Assembly: GCA_002335865.1 (NCBI GenBank)
Contig: DDCY01000022.1
Span: forward strand, 1 to 64,000
Direction: 5' to 3'
Source of the DNA: Saprospiraceae bacterium UBA1994
Lineage (GTDB): Bacteria; Bacteroidota; Bacteroidia; Chitinophagales; Saprospiraceae
DNA: 64,000 nt
Below are positions 47,011 through 56,731 of the stretch, in pieces. The notes under the pieces were generated by a model that searched no databases, was not told where the DNA came from, and saw only the letters and a list, made by a program, of their open reading frames with translations. The stretch's first letter is position 1, and every line of letters begins with the position of its first letter. The position numbers were made by a program, and so were the translations under genes.

Positions 47011-48237
47011 ATGCAATCCATAACTAAGTCCAAGTTATCTTTCATGATGTTCCTAGAGTTTTTCATTTGGGGTGGATGGTTCGTTACATTAGGTACTTTT
47101 CTCTCTAATAATCTATCAGCATCTGGCGGGGAAATAGGACAAGCATTTTCAACTCAATCATGGGGTGCTATCATTGCACCTTTAATAATTGGACTTATAG
47201 CAGATCGATATTTTAATGCAGAAAAAATATTGGGTGTCCTCCACTTAATCGGAGCGGTACTGATGTATCAATTATCCAATGTAGAGTCATTCGACATGTT
47301 CTATCCTTTTGTATTAGGCTACATGATAGCTTATATGCCAACATTGGCGCTTGTTAACTCAATATCATTTAACCAAATGGATAATCCCGCAAAAGATTTT
47401 CCGCACATAAGAGTCTGGGGTACTGTGGGTTGGATAGCTGCAGGATGGATAATTAGTTTAGGATTCCAATGGGATTCACTACGAAATATAGAAGGTGGAG
47501 CTCTTAAAAATACTTTTTTAATGGTAGCCATCGCATCGGCTGTACTAGGAATATTTAGCTTTTTATTACCTGCTACACCACCTAGTAATAAAAAAGACAA
47601 GTTAGCTTCTATCTCAGAAATGTTAGGGCTTGATGCGCTTGATTTACTAAAGGATAGGAATTTTATTATCTTCTTTCTATCTTCGATTTTGATATGTATT
47701 CCTCTAGCATTTTACTATCAAAATCTAAGTCCATTTCTTGCAGAATTACAAGTTGAAAAATCTACTGCATGGGCATCTGCTGGCCAAATTTCCGAAGTAA
47801 TATTTATGTTACTCCTGCCTTTCTTCTTTAAGAAATTCGGCTTTAAAAAAACAATCCTTGTTGGAATGTTAGCATGGGTAATCAGATATGTGCTTTTCGC
47901 TTATGGTGATTCTGATGGTTTATTTGTAATGCTCATCAGTGGTATATTATTACATGGTATATGCTATGATTTCTTCTTTGTATCTGGACAGATATATACA
48001 GACAACAAAGCTGGAGAAAAATATAAAAGTTCTGCGCAAGGGCTCATTACATTAGCTACTTATGGAGTTGGAATGCTTGTCGGATTCAAAGTAGCTGGGA
48101 TGATTACTGATAAATTCTTAATAGAAGGGGGCGGTCATAATTGGGAAAGTATTTGGATTTATCCAGCTGGGTTTGCGATTGTTGTTCTAATTATATTCGC
48201 ACTGTTTTTCAAAAATGAAGATATAGAATATAAGTAG
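47011..48237 (+). CDS. Nucleoside:H+ symporter-like MFS permease
   Basis: 408 residues, about twelve membrane helices. N-terminal SFMMFLEFFIWGGWFVTLGTF, PLIIGLIADRYFNAEKIL and FPHIRVWGTVGWIAAGW match the NupG/XapB group of the major facilitator superfamily. It would import nucleosides with protons across the inner membrane. It is a single gene; the PNP-like and pnuC genes at 28-29 kb show nucleoside salvage elsewhere in this window. Confidence 0.88.
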   Translation: MQSITKSKLSFMMFLEFFIWGGWFVTLGTFLSNNLSASGGEIGQAFSTQSWGAIIAPLIIGLIADRYFNAEKILGVLHLIGAVLMYQLSNVESFDMFYPFVLGYMIAYMPTLALVNSISFNQMDNPAKDFPHIRVWGTVGWIAAGWIISLGFQWDSLRNIEGGALKNTFLMVAIASAVLGIFSFLLPATPPSNKKDKLASISEMLGLDALDLLKDRNFIIFFLSSILICIPLAFYYQNLSPFLAELQVEKSTAWASAGQISEVIFMLLLPFFFKKFGFKKTILVGMLAWVIRYVLFAYGDSDGLFVMLISGILLHGICYDFFFVSGQIYTDNKAGEKYKSSAQGLITLATYGVGMLVGFKVAGMITDKFLIEGGGHNWESIWIYPAGFAIVVLIIFALFFKNEDIEYK

Positions 48238-48563
48238 GGTCGGGCGAAGACCTAGTTAATTATAAATCACATGCCTTAAATTCATTTAACTCAAATTTGC
48301 AACGCAATGTTGCTACTGAAGGTTACGCTTTTACATTACAAAAAAGAGGAGCGGTTGGGTTGTTAAGAGGTTTTTATTTCTTTTGGGAGAATGCCAAAAA
48401 CGAGAACCTGCGGTAATGAAGATGTAATTGACTATTGTAATTAAAATTTAAAAGATATTATTTGTGACGTAACATGATTTACTACAATAGATTATATATT
48501 CAGAAAAGATCATAGAAATTTCGTTTAGTAAAATACTGATTCAACATTTCTATTTATTGTGAT
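48238..48563. other. Convergent intergenic region, no gene recognised
   Basis: One frame is open for 38 codons (48300-48416) but has no start codon in a fitting place and no family resemblance. No clear terminator for either flanking gene. Confidence 0.35.
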
Positions 48564-49265
48564 TTAACCAATCATTACTATCGCGGGTCTTTTATGGAAA
48601 AATTTAAATTCTGCTGACTCCCACTCTGAGACTTTCTTAGTCTTGATATACTCAGTACTCGCACTAATATCAACGGCCACACATAGCATAGTGTTCGGAC
48701 GTAAAGAATCCTTGCAGGTAGACAGTAAAAATTCATTTCGATAAGGTGCATCCATAAATATCTGCGTTTGCTTCTGTTTATGAGCTATTGATTCAAGAGT
48801 TTTGAGCTGTTTGACAAGAGCAAGCTTTTTATTAGACAGGTATCCATTAAAACAAAAAGACTGACCACTCATACCTGACGACATCAAAGCTAGCAATATA
48901 GACGATGGACCTACACATGGCGAAACGTCAATATCTTCTCTATGTGCTATGGCTACTATATCTGCTCCTGGATCAGCCACTCCTGGGCAGCCAGCTTCTG
49001 AAATCACACCAATTGATGAACCTTTTTTAGTTTTGAAAATAAAGTCTTTAAGTCCTTCGACTTTACCATGTTTGTCGAGTTCGAATATTTCTAACTCTGA
49101 TATAGGTTTAGGATGTCCACTTTCTTTAATAAATCTACGAGCGGTTCTTGCTCTTTCCACTATAAAATGATCCAAAGTATGTAATACTTCCAATGTTGCT
49201 GGCGGTAGACTAGAAATCCCATCTTCGATTATAGGACAGGGTACCAAATAGATTTTTCCTTGCAT
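48564..49265 (-). CDS. Tetrapyrrole methylase family protein (RsmI-like)
   Basis: 233 residues. The SAM-binding/methylase fold shows in GKIYLVPCPI, HFIVERARTARRFI, IGVISEAGCPGVADPGADIV and the later VGPSSILLALMSSGMSGQSF. It resembles RsmI, which 2'-O-methylates 16S rRNA C1402, but the RsmI C-terminal part is missing and length is shorter (about 280 in E. coli). Bacteroidota often carry such a short paralog beside a full RsmI. Function as an rRNA methylase is likely but not shown. Confidence 0.8.
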   Translation of the reverse strand: MQGKIYLVPCPIIEDGISSLPPATLEVLHTLDHFIVERARTARRFIKESGHPKPISELEIFELDKHGKVEGLKDFIFKTKKGSSIGVISEAGCPGVADPGADIVAIAHREDIDVSPCVGPSSILLALMSSGMSGQSFCFNGYLSNKKLALVKQLKTLESIAHKQKQTQIFMDAPYRNEFLLSTCKDSLRPNTMLCVAVDISASTEYIKTKKVSEWESAEFKFFHKRPAIVMIG

Positions 49266-49415
49266 GAGTGTAAGGTAACTATTCTGCGTGTTAACAATCC
49301 GTTAAAATAGATAACTCGACATTCAACCTACGAAAGGCTTAGTTTATATTAAGGTTTTCTTTTACAAGAATAAATTAAACAGCAACTTCATTTTTAAGTG
49401 AGAGATAGTATTTAT

Positions 49416-49423
49416 TAACTTTG
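49416..49423 (+). promoter_or_regulatory. Promoter -7 box of the moxR-bat operon
   Basis: Perfect TAnnTTTG, with a T-rich -33 block 20 bases upstream. Transcription would start near 49430, giving a leader of about 40 bases before the chosen moxR ATG and excluding the earlier in-frame start at 49423. Confidence 0.65.
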
Positions 49424-49470
49424 TGATCCTTCATTATCGAAGGCTTTCTTTTAAAGAACAAAACGAAAAT

Positions 49471-50469
49471 ATGCAACCATCAGTAGACATAGAAGCACTA
49501 GGCCAGCGGATACACCAAGACAGTGCATTTATAGAAGTACTCAATGCAGAGTCATCAAAGGTAATCGTAGGACAAAACTATATGCTTGAGCGCCTACTCA
49601 TAGGGTTATTAGCTAATGGACACGTACTATTAGAAGGTCTTCCTGGACTAGCCAAAACACTAGCAATCAAAACTTTATCTTCTGCAGTAGATGCAAAATT
49701 TAGTAGAATACAGTTTACTCCTGATCTACTCCCTGCCGATATCATAGGTACAATGATATATAATCCCGCAAAGAACGACTTCTTCGTACGAAAAGGGCCA
49801 ATCTTCGCTAACTTCATACTTGCTGATGAGATCAACAGAGCTCCGGCCAAAGTACAATCTGCTCTTCTAGAGGCGATGCAAGAGAGACAAGTGACCATTG
49901 GTAAAGAGACATATAAGCTAGAGGAGCCTTTCTTAGTACTAGCCACTCAGAATCCTATCGAACAAGAAGGAACATATCCGCTTCCAGAGGCTCAGATAGA
50001 TAGATTTATGCTGAAAGTCAATATAGGCTACCCTACTAAGGATGAGGAGAAACTCATTATGCGTAAAAATATACTCGGTGAGATCACACAAAAAATCAAT
50101 GCGGTAGTAACTCCAGCGACTATTATAAAAGCCAGAGAATCTGTCCGTAGCATATACATGGATGACAAAATAGAAAACTACATACTCGATATAGTCTTCT
50201 CCTCTCGTAGTCCATCTCAGTATGGTCTCAGTAGTATTGCTCCGCTAATATCATATGGAGGATCTCCTAGAGCAACAATAAATCTAGCCCTTGCAGCTAA
50301 AGCGTATGCATTCATTCAGAGAAGGGCATACGTAATACCAGAAGATGTACGTAACATCTGCAAAGATGTAATGAGACATCGTATCGGTATAACTTACGAA
50401 GCAGAGGCAGAAAATATTACAAAAGACGATATCATAACACAAATTCTTAATACCGTCCAAGTACCCTAG
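49471..50469 (+). CDS. moxR: MoxR family AAA+ ATPase
   Basis: 332 residues from ATG 49471; earlier in-frame codons lie over the promoter. The Walker A is LEGLPGLAKTLAIKTL (the MoxR variant with AKT), Walker B ILADEINRAPAKVQSALLEAM, with the family sensor ATQNPIEQEGTYPLPEAQ. MoxR ATPases act as chaperones for VWA-domain partners, here the DUF58 and Bat proteins downstream. The stop overlaps the GTG start of the next gene by one base. Confidence 0.95.
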   Translation: MQPSVDIEALGQRIHQDSAFIEVLNAESSKVIVGQNYMLERLLIGLLANGHVLLEGLPGLAKTLAIKTLSSAVDAKFSRIQFTPDLLPADIIGTMIYNPAKNDFFVRKGPIFANFILADEINRAPAKVQSALLEAMQERQVTIGKETYKLEEPFLVLATQNPIEQEGTYPLPEAQIDRFMLKVNIGYPTKDEEKLIMRKNILGEITQKINAVVTPATIIKARESVRSIYMDDKIENYILDIVFSSRSPSQYGLSSIAPLISYGGSPRATINLALAAKAYAFIQRRAYVIPEDVRNICKDVMRHRIGITYEAEAENITKDDIITQILNTVQVP

Positions 50470-51719
50470 TGAATTTTCTTTCTAGACATATCATAACAGC
50501 AATAATAATATTTATTGCCTTTAATATCTGTAACGCTCAGTCGTTACAAGAGTATTACAAAACCATTCATAAATCCACAGAATATTGTTTAAGTTACGAA
50601 GGTTTGTTAGATGAAGTATTTCCACTAGAAATGCTAATCTGCGGTGATAAAGGTTTGTACAAAATGAAGTCAAGCTATGATATCTATAGCTTATCCATAG
50701 AGGTAGATAATGATACAATAGAAATGATAGAAGAAGATAGCCAGGGTCGTAGTTCTGGATATATCACTCTTACCAAAAGTGACAATGGATTTTCTGGTGA
50801 GTGGAACCAAATAGAGTCTGCAGCCAGATACTCGTTTACTATTAATCAAGATGTACATAAAAATGAGCTAACCCCTTACTATACCACTCGACTCTCAGGT
50901 ATTATACGTAGCAGGATAGTAAACATTGACATCGACCATATCAATGGTACATTAGAGATACAAGAAAAGTATGGCCTCAAAAGCAGATACAAATCTAAAT
51001 ATACTTGTAAAGATAAGAATTGCAACAAAGTAATAATAAACCCAGAAGGTATCATCGGTGTCAGCTCGGTAGAAATCTACAAGAATAAGAGCGGTGATTA
51101 CAAAATGATCGTACTCACTGCCGATCAAAATAGAGAAATCACTGAGTTGCGAATACTTTCTCAAATAAAAAAGAAAACTAAAGCATATTCTGATTACCGC
51201 TCTATGCTACTTGCAGAATACGCAAAGTTCAATGATAAAGATCTAGATACATATCTCAAAAAAAAACAGGCACATTGGATAAAATCTACTTCCATTAACT
51301 TAAGAAAATTTCATAAAGCAGATTCTACAGAAATCGTTTCTGATCGACTCAAGTACCAAGCTTCTTCTTGGATAGATATCGAATTATGGACAGAAGACTT
51401 TATCTCTGGAGTACAATACAAACAATACAACTGGCAACCTGAAGTAGAAGTTACAGCATTTGCCTATCATATAGATAAGTCAAAAGCTGTAACACTTACT
51501 GACGTATTGGACAAAGACTGGAATCTGACCAACCTAGATAGTACTATTGACAATGAAAATAGTACTTGGGTAGTCGGATATGATGGAATATATAAAATCT
51601 ATTTTGATAGAGTAAAAGGTATACAGAGAGAATCCTATCTCTATTCGGATCTAACACAATATATTGACCGTGGTAGTTGGTTAGACAAATTGGTAGACCA
51701 AAACAAAATCAATGATTAG
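50469..51719 (+). CDS. Exported protein of unknown function inside the moxR-bat operon
   Basis: 416 residues from a GTG overlapping the moxR stop by one base. Signal peptide: AIIIFIAFNICNAQ. The rest has no family I recognise: an N-terminal beta-rich part (LSYEGLLDEVFPLEMLICGD, SGYITLTKSDNGFSGEW), a Cys pair (YTCKDKNCNKV) and a helical to mixed C-terminal half. No catalytic motif seen. Its place between moxR and DUF58, with coupled starts, implies a role in the Bat system, perhaps as a periplasmic partner. Core moxR-DUF58-bat operons known to me do not include it. Confidence 0.72.
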   Translation: MNFLSRHIITAIIIFIAFNICNAQSLQEYYKTIHKSTEYCLSYEGLLDEVFPLEMLICGDKGLYKMKSSYDIYSLSIEVDNDTIEMIEEDSQGRSSGYITLTKSDNGFSGEWNQIESAARYSFTINQDVHKNELTPYYTTRLSGIIRSRIVNIDIDHINGTLEIQEKYGLKSRYKSKYTCKDKNCNKVIINPEGIIGVSSVEIYKNKSGDYKMIVLTADQNREITELRILSQIKKKTKAYSDYRSMLLAEYAKFNDKDLDTYLKKKQAHWIKSTSINLRKFHKADSTEIVSDRLKYQASSWIDIELWTEDFISGVQYKQYNWQPEVEVTAFAYHIDKSKAVTLTDVLDKDWNLTNLDSTIDNENSTWVVGYDGIYKIYFDRVKGIQRESYLYSDLTQYIDRGSWLDKLVDQNKIND

Positions 51720-51724
51720 GCGCT

Positions 51725-52594
51725 ATGGATACTAACGAACTCATCAAAAAAGTACGGAAGATCGAAATCAAAACTCGTGGACTGAGTAAGCATATTTTCT
51801 CTGGAGAATATCAGAGTGCTTTCAAGGGTCGTGGTATGTCATTTAGCGAAGTACGCGATTATGCCTATGGTGATGATGTACGTAATATAGATTGGAATGT
51901 TACCGCTCGTACTGGTGAACCTTTTGTAAAAGTATTCGAAGAAGAAAGAGAACTAACCGTAATGCTTTTAGTCGACTTGAGTAAGTCTGCCATGTTTGGT
52001 ACTCAGTCCAACTTTAAAAGTGAAATCATAACAGAACTCGCTGCTGTGATGGCATTCTCTGCGATCAACAATAATGATAAAGTAGGAGCAATATTATTTA
52101 CAGATAAGATTGAAAAATATATTCCCCCTGGAAAAGGAAAAACGAATACGCTACGTATCATCAGAGAACTTATAAATCATGAAGTAGAATCAGATGGTAC
52201 AGATCTAAATAAAGCGCTAGAATATCTTAATAATGTACAGAAGAAACGTGCGATCGTATTTGTACTTTCAGATTATATGACTGACGGATACGAAACTGCG
52301 TTAACCGTCGCTGCTCGAAGACACGATATCGTAGGCATGCAGATATACGACGAAAGAGAAACGGAATTGCCCAATGTAGGACTCATGCATGTGCGTGATG
52401 CCGAGACAGACAAAACTAGAATACTCGACACCTCATCTAAAGTTGTTAGAGAAAGATATGCTAATTGGTTTGCTGAACACACAGAGAACTTTCGTCAACT
52501 CTTCGCCAAGACTGGAGCAAATTCACTTAGAATCAATACAGAAGAAGATTATGTAAAAGAGTTGTTACGATTTTTTAAACAACGAGGAAGGTAA
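51725..52594 (+). CDS. DUF58 domain protein
   Basis: 289 residues. The DUF58 signature GRGMSFSEVRDYAYGDDVRN (about 37-56) followed by IDWNVTARTGEPFVKVFEEE is intact, then a VWA-like domain with LLVDLSKSAMFG and a later VLSDYMTDG. These proteins pair with MoxR ATPases. The gene starts 5 bases after the unknown exported protein and ends before the DUF4381-like gene, in the usual MoxR-DUF58-Bat order. Cytoplasmic, no signal. Confidence 0.93.
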   Translation: MDTNELIKKVRKIEIKTRGLSKHIFSGEYQSAFKGRGMSFSEVRDYAYGDDVRNIDWNVTARTGEPFVKVFEEERELTVMLLVDLSKSAMFGTQSNFKSEIITELAAVMAFSAINNNDKVGAILFTDKIEKYIPPGKGKTNTLRIIRELINHEVESDGTDLNKALEYLNNVQKKRAIVFVLSDYMTDGYETALTVAARRHDIVGMQIYDERETELPNVGLMHVRDAETDKTRILDTSSKVVRERYANWFAEHTENFRQLFAKTGANSLRINTEEDYVKELLRFFKQRGR

Positions 52595-52661
52595 AAATTT
52601 TTGATTGACAAGTAATACTTGTTACATAATTTAGAAATACAAAATGCTATTAGATAGCTCA

Positions 52662-53687
52662 ATGATAAAAGAAATTAAATACATATTACTATTGCTTCTG
52701 ATTGGGAATATTGCATTCTCACAGAATTCTATATCTGTAACCGCACAGCAGGATACTATATTGATAGGAGATCATTTGATTATCGATGTAGTATTACGCA
52801 CGGACAATGTCAATGATCTCGTGTCTATCGACTTTACGGGCTGGCGTGATCTAATCAATTTAGCCTACCCAGGAGATACAATCAACTTGGAAAAAAATAC
52901 TACCGCAGTTATCATCGGTAATAATGAATGGGGTATCTCCGATCAATATTTCAGCACTCCAGTAGAAGCGATGGAAGGTTGGTTCAAAAATGGAAATACC
53001 ATAACGAAGCAAATCAAAATATCAATCTATGACTATGGTATATGGATGATACCGTCTCCAAAGATTACCAATAAGTCTGGTAAAAGATATCCAGAATTAG
53101 AGCCTGCAAGAATATGGGTAATACCGGCTAATATGGGTATGGCGCAAGACAGTATGGAACTTATGCCAATCAAATATATCATCGCTGAAGGTGAGTCTTG
53201 GGAAGATTACAAAATCTGGTTCTACTTACTTGGCTTTGCGCTACTAGCTCCATTACTTGTTAAGTTATTTTGGGGAAGAAAAAAAGACGAGGAAATCGCT
53301 GTCGAAAAAGAAATAATTATTCCAGCTCATAAGAAAGCTCTTACTGCATTACAATCCCTAAAGAGTGAAGAGTTATGGCAATCTGGAAACATAAAGAAAT
53401 ATCAGTCTGAATTGACTGATATCGTACGTAGGTATCTAGAAGATAGATTTGATATAAATGCATTGGAGATGACTACAGACGAAATCAGCAGAGCTTTACG
53501 AAATAAAGATTTCGACACTAAACATAGTGTTACTCTTCAGAGAATACTGACGATAGCTGATTTGGTAAAGTTTGCAAAAGCAACTCCACCACTAGAAATT
53601 AATGCAGAGTTTATGGATGAGGCTGTAGCCTTTGTTGAAAGTACAAAGAAAGAAGATGTGGAAGACCTTAAAACTGAAATGAATTGA
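52662..53687 (+). CDS. DUF4381-like membrane protein of the Bat operon
   Basis: 341 residues from ATG 52662, six codons inside the longest frame. Signal peptide (IKYILLLLLIGNIAFSQ), an extracytoplasmic beta domain (about 20-165), one membrane helix (IWFYLLGFALLAPLLVKLFW) and a cytoplasmic helical domain (KALTALQSLKSEELWQ... VRRYLEDRFDINALEMTTDE) as in DUF4381/BatD-tail proteins. It would sit beside BatA and BatB in the membrane. The stop overlaps the batA TTG start by 4 bases. Confidence 0.8.
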   Translation: MIKEIKYILLLLLIGNIAFSQNSISVTAQQDTILIGDHLIIDVVLRTDNVNDLVSIDFTGWRDLINLAYPGDTINLEKNTTAVIIGNNEWGISDQYFSTPVEAMEGWFKNGNTITKQIKISIYDYGIWMIPSPKITNKSGKRYPELEPARIWVIPANMGMAQDSMELMPIKYIIAEGESWEDYKIWFYLLGFALLAPLLVKLFWGRKKDEEIAVEKEIIIPAHKKALTALQSLKSEELWQSGNIKKYQSELTDIVRRYLEDRFDINALEMTTDEISRALRNKDFDTKHSVTLQRILTIADLVKFAKATPPLEINAEFMDEAVAFVESTKKEDVEDLKTEMN

Positions 53688-54688
53688 ATATTATACATAA
53701 CATAGAATTCTCTTCTCCTTATTGGTTGCTACTATTAGCGATCATACCGCTTATGCTATTGTATAAGTACTATAGTAAGCGTCAAGAGATTGAGCCTATG
53801 ACCTTCTCTACTTTAGAGTCCATTTCTGGGTTATACAGTTGGAAGGAAAAAGCAATAAAGTACTTGCCCATATTAAGATATCTTGCATTGGCCGCGCTAA
53901 TGTTGGCCATGGCTAGACCTCAACAAACACTTAAAGAAGAAGTGGTAAAAGCAGAGGGAATAGATATCATATTAGCGATGGATCTTTCCTCTAGTATGCT
54001 TGCTAAAGATTTTGATCCAGATCGACTAACCGTAAGTAAAGAAGTGGCGGCAAAGTTTGTAGACAAGAGAGTGTATGATAGAATAGGATTAGTCGTCTTC
54101 GCTGGTGATAGTTTTACACAGACTCCTCTCACAACAGATCATAACATACTAAAAGACTTCTTAGCCAATATTGAATGTGGAATGCTAGATGATGGTACAG
54201 CCATAGGTATGGGTCTTGCCACAGCAACGAATAGGCTGAAGAATAGCAAGTCAAAAAGTAAGGTTATTATATTATTAACCGATGGAGTGAACAATGCTGG
54301 TTACATCAAACCATTGACGGCTGCAGAAATTGCAGAAGAATATGACATGAAAATCTACACGATCGGAGTAGGTACTACAGGTGCTGCACTTACTCCTGTG
54401 AATAGGCGTAACGATGGTAAATTTGTATTCGGAATGAGTAAAGTGAATATCGATGAAAAATTACTTTCTGAAATATCAAAGATGACTGGCGGACGGTATT
54501 TCAGAGCAACAGATGAAGCTATGCTCAATAGCATATATGACGAGATCGATCAGTTGGAAAAAACAGAAATGGAAGTCAATGTATTTAAAAGATACAAAGA
54601 CATATTTCGTATTCCGCTGATACTTGCATTCGGACTATTATTATTAGAATTTATTTTAAGACAAAGTATATTAAGGACTTTACCATAG
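53684..54688 (+). CDS. batA: BatA-like VWA-domain membrane protein
   Basis: 334 residues from TTG 53684, overlapping the previous stop (TTGA). An N-terminal membrane segment (SSPYWLLLLAIIPLMLLYKY), a second helix, then a VWA domain with MIDAS motif ILAMDLSSSMLAKDF and LLTDGVNNAG, and a C-terminal helix (FRIPLILAFGLLLLEFILR). VWA domains bind metal-dependently to partners; Bat proteins support aerotolerance or envelope integrity. batB starts on the next base after the stop. Confidence 0.93.
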   Translation: MNIIHNIEFSSPYWLLLLAIIPLMLLYKYYSKRQEIEPMTFSTLESISGLYSWKEKAIKYLPILRYLALAALMLAMARPQQTLKEEVVKAEGIDIILAMDLSSSMLAKDFDPDRLTVSKEVAAKFVDKRVYDRIGLVVFAGDSFTQTPLTTDHNILKDFLANIECGMLDDGTAIGMGLATATNRLKNSKSKSKVIILLTDGVNNAGYIKPLTAAEIAEEYDMKIYTIGVGTTGAALTPVNRRNDGKFVFGMSKVNIDEKLLSEISKMTGGRYFRATDEAMLNSIYDEIDQLEKTEMEVNVFKRYKDIFRIPLILAFGLLLLEFILRQSILRTLP

Positions 54689-55720
54689 ATGTTTAGATTT
54701 GAAAATATCGATTGCCTATATGCCTTGCCCATTGTATTGGTCTTGGCCGCACTCGTATATTACCTTATGAAGCGAAAGAAAAACCAACTGGCTAAAGTAG
54801 GAGATCCGAAACTACTAAATCGATTGATGAAAGATAGGTCAACAAATAAAGAATGGTTGAAATATGGTTTATGGTTATTCGGAATAGCATTTTTGATAAT
54901 TGCTTGCTCCAATCCTCAATGGGGAACGAAAAAGGAAAAGGTAAAAGCCACCGCGGCTGATATCTATATAGCACTAGATATATCACGTAGTATGGATGCT
55001 AAAGATATATCACCATCGAGATTAGAGCGTTCCAAAAAATTCGTCGAAGAACTTATAAATACTCTAAAAGGTGATCGTATTGGTTTAATCTCTTTTGCGG
55101 GTAGTGCATACTTACAGATACCACTTACCTCAGATTACGCAGCGGTACAATTATATGCCAATGCTGCCAATACCGATCAAGCTGGAACCCAAGGAACAGC
55201 AATACAAGAAGCTATCGATCTAGCGAGCAAAGCATTTGAAGATGATACGCCACACCAAAGAGCGATCATAGTCATATCAGATGGAGAAGATCACGATGAT
55301 GCGGCCATATCTTCAGCTAGTGATGCTAGGGATAATGGATTGGTCACCTTCGCGGTAGGAGTTGGTACAACAGAAGGCGGTATGATTCCAGTGATAGATA
55401 GGGGTCGTGAGACTTATAAGAAAGATGAAGAAGGCGTTCCTGTCATAAGCAAGCTAAACATGAGTTTGATGCAAGATTTAGCCGATGCTGGTGGAGGTAA
55501 TTTTTACCTTATCAATCAAGGGAGTGATGCTATTAAAGATCTAAAATCAAGACTAGACCGGTTACAAAAAAGAGATGTAGAACTAAATTCATTTACTGAA
55601 TACAACAGTTATTACCAGTACTTTTTATTTATTGGATTGTTATGTCTATTATTAGAACAATTAGCAACCCAAAGGAAATCCGGCTTTGACAAAGAGGGAA
55701 AAAGATTGTGGGACTTTTAA
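54689..55720 (+). CDS. batB: BatB-like VWA-domain membrane protein
   Basis: 343 residues. Same layout as BatA: N-terminal helices (LPIVLVLAALVYYL; WLFGIAFLIIACSNP), a VWA domain with MIDAS IYIALDISRSMDAKD and IVISDGEDHDD, and a C-terminal helix (YYQYFLFIGLLCLLLEQL). The ATG abuts the batA stop. BatA and BatB probably form a heteromeric VWA complex. The C-terminus overlaps the longest batC frame, but not the chosen batC start. Confidence 0.93.
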   Translation: MFRFENIDCLYALPIVLVLAALVYYLMKRKKNQLAKVGDPKLLNRLMKDRSTNKEWLKYGLWLFGIAFLIIACSNPQWGTKKEKVKATAADIYIALDISRSMDAKDISPSRLERSKKFVEELINTLKGDRIGLISFAGSAYLQIPLTSDYAAVQLYANAANTDQAGTQGTAIQEAIDLASKAFEDDTPHQRAIIVISDGEDHDDAAISSASDARDNGLVTFAVGVGTTEGGMIPVIDRGRETYKKDEEGVPVISKLNMSLMQDLADAGGGNFYLINQGSDAIKDLKSRLDRLQKRDVELNSFTEYNSYYQYFLFIGLLCLLLEQLATQRKSGFDKEGKRLWDF

Positions 55721-55730
55721 ATCAACTATA

Positions 55731-56513
55731 ATGAAGACTACAAATATAAAAAACCGCAGAGAAATAAGATTGATTCTGATTGCACTATGTGTTTTTATTA
55801 GTATAGCGCTACATGCACAGAGTAAACATCAATTACTACGTAGCGGTGATGCATCTTACTCCGCAGGGGAATATTCTAAGGCAGAGGAGGCGTATAGAAA
55901 AGCCATAGAAAAAGAAGGGAAGTCACAAGCGAAATACAATTTAGGTAATTCTCTATACGAGCAAGAGAGATATGATGAAGCACTCGAACAATATCAATCG
56001 GCTATCAATTCTGCACCTAATAACGAATCTAAGAGTCAAGCCTATCATAACTTAGGTAATTCGCTTTTCAATGATCAAAAGTTAAAAGAGAGTATGGAGG
56101 CATATAAACAGGCTCTAAGGTATCGTCCTGATGATTTAGAAACAAAGCATAATTTATCTTATACTAAACAAATACTGAAACAGCAACAACAACAGAAAAA
56201 ACAAGAACAACAGAAAGAAGAGGAGAGCGAAAAAGAACAAGAAAACCAAGAAGAGCAGCAACAGGAAGGAGAAGAGAGCGAAGAAGAACAAGAGAAGAAA
56301 GATCAAAAACCGCAAGAACAAAATCAAGAGCAAAATCAAGAGCAACAGAACGAAGTAAACAACGAATCTGAGTCTGAATCTACTAAAGAGAAACGTGACT
56401 TAGACAAAGAAGATGCTCGTAAGCTCTTAGAAATAGCAGAGAACGAAGAGAAAAAAGTACAAAAAAAAATGAGGAAAGTTAGTAGAGGAAAAAAGAGAAA
56501 AAAAGATTGGTAG
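55731..56513 (+). CDS. batC: BatC-like TPR protein
   Basis: 260 residues from ATG 55731. An N-terminal signal/anchor (IRLILIALCVFISIALHAQ) is followed by three TPR repeats (about 25-135: GEYSKAEEAYRKAIEKEG, ERYDEALEQYQSAINSAP, QKLKESMEAYKQALRYRP). The last ~110 residues are almost only Q, E, K, N and S, a highly charged disordered tail. TPR BatC proteins are expected to hold the Bat partners together on the periplasmic side. The end overlaps a small unknown ORF by 7 bases. Confidence 0.9.
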   Translation: MKTTNIKNRREIRLILIALCVFISIALHAQSKHQLLRSGDASYSAGEYSKAEEAYRKAIEKEGKSQAKYNLGNSLYEQERYDEALEQYQSAINSAPNNESKSQAYHNLGNSLFNDQKLKESMEAYKQALRYRPDDLETKHNLSYTKQILKQQQQQKKQEQQKEEESEKEQENQEEQQQEGEESEEEQEKKDQKPQEQNQEQNQEQQNEVNNESESESTKEKRDLDKEDARKLLEIAENEEKKVQKKMRKVSRGKKRKKDW

Positions 56514-56731
56514 CTAAATCGAAAATAACAATAACAAATAAAGAACATAAGCCCGAAGAATCCAAAAGCGAACCCAGTCAAATCGTTGATTTTAAAAAAG
56601 AACGCACTTTAGTCGGAGAGAAAACATTTATACTTGAAGATTTCTTAGCGCTAATAAAACTCCTTAATAAAAATGTCAATCCTGACAAACTGAAACACAG
56701 TTATGATATTTTTTACAACTTAATAATATGA
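56507..56731 (+). CDS. Small unknown ORF between batC and the short BatD-like gene
   Basis: 74 codons from TTG 56507. Hydrophilic (NKEHKPEESKSEPSQIVDFK) with a helical C-terminal half (FILEDFLALIKLLNKNVNPD); no signal or membrane segment and no recognised family. It overlaps batC by 7 bases and its TGA overlaps the ATG of the next gene by 4 (ATGA), as expected for a coupled operon gene. The weak TTG start and small size leave doubt; it could also be a spacer kept open by chance. Confidence 0.45.
   Translation: MVAKSKITITNKEHKPEESKSEPSQIVDFKKERTLVGEKTFILEDFLALIKLLNKNVNPDKLKHSYDIFYNLII

Noticed and set aside
48300..48416. 38 open codons between the nucleoside permease and the RsmI-like gene
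   Set aside because: No start codon in place and no recognisable similarity.
49423..49470. Earlier in-frame start for moxR
   Set aside because: The predicted transcription start lies at about 49430, downstream of this codon.
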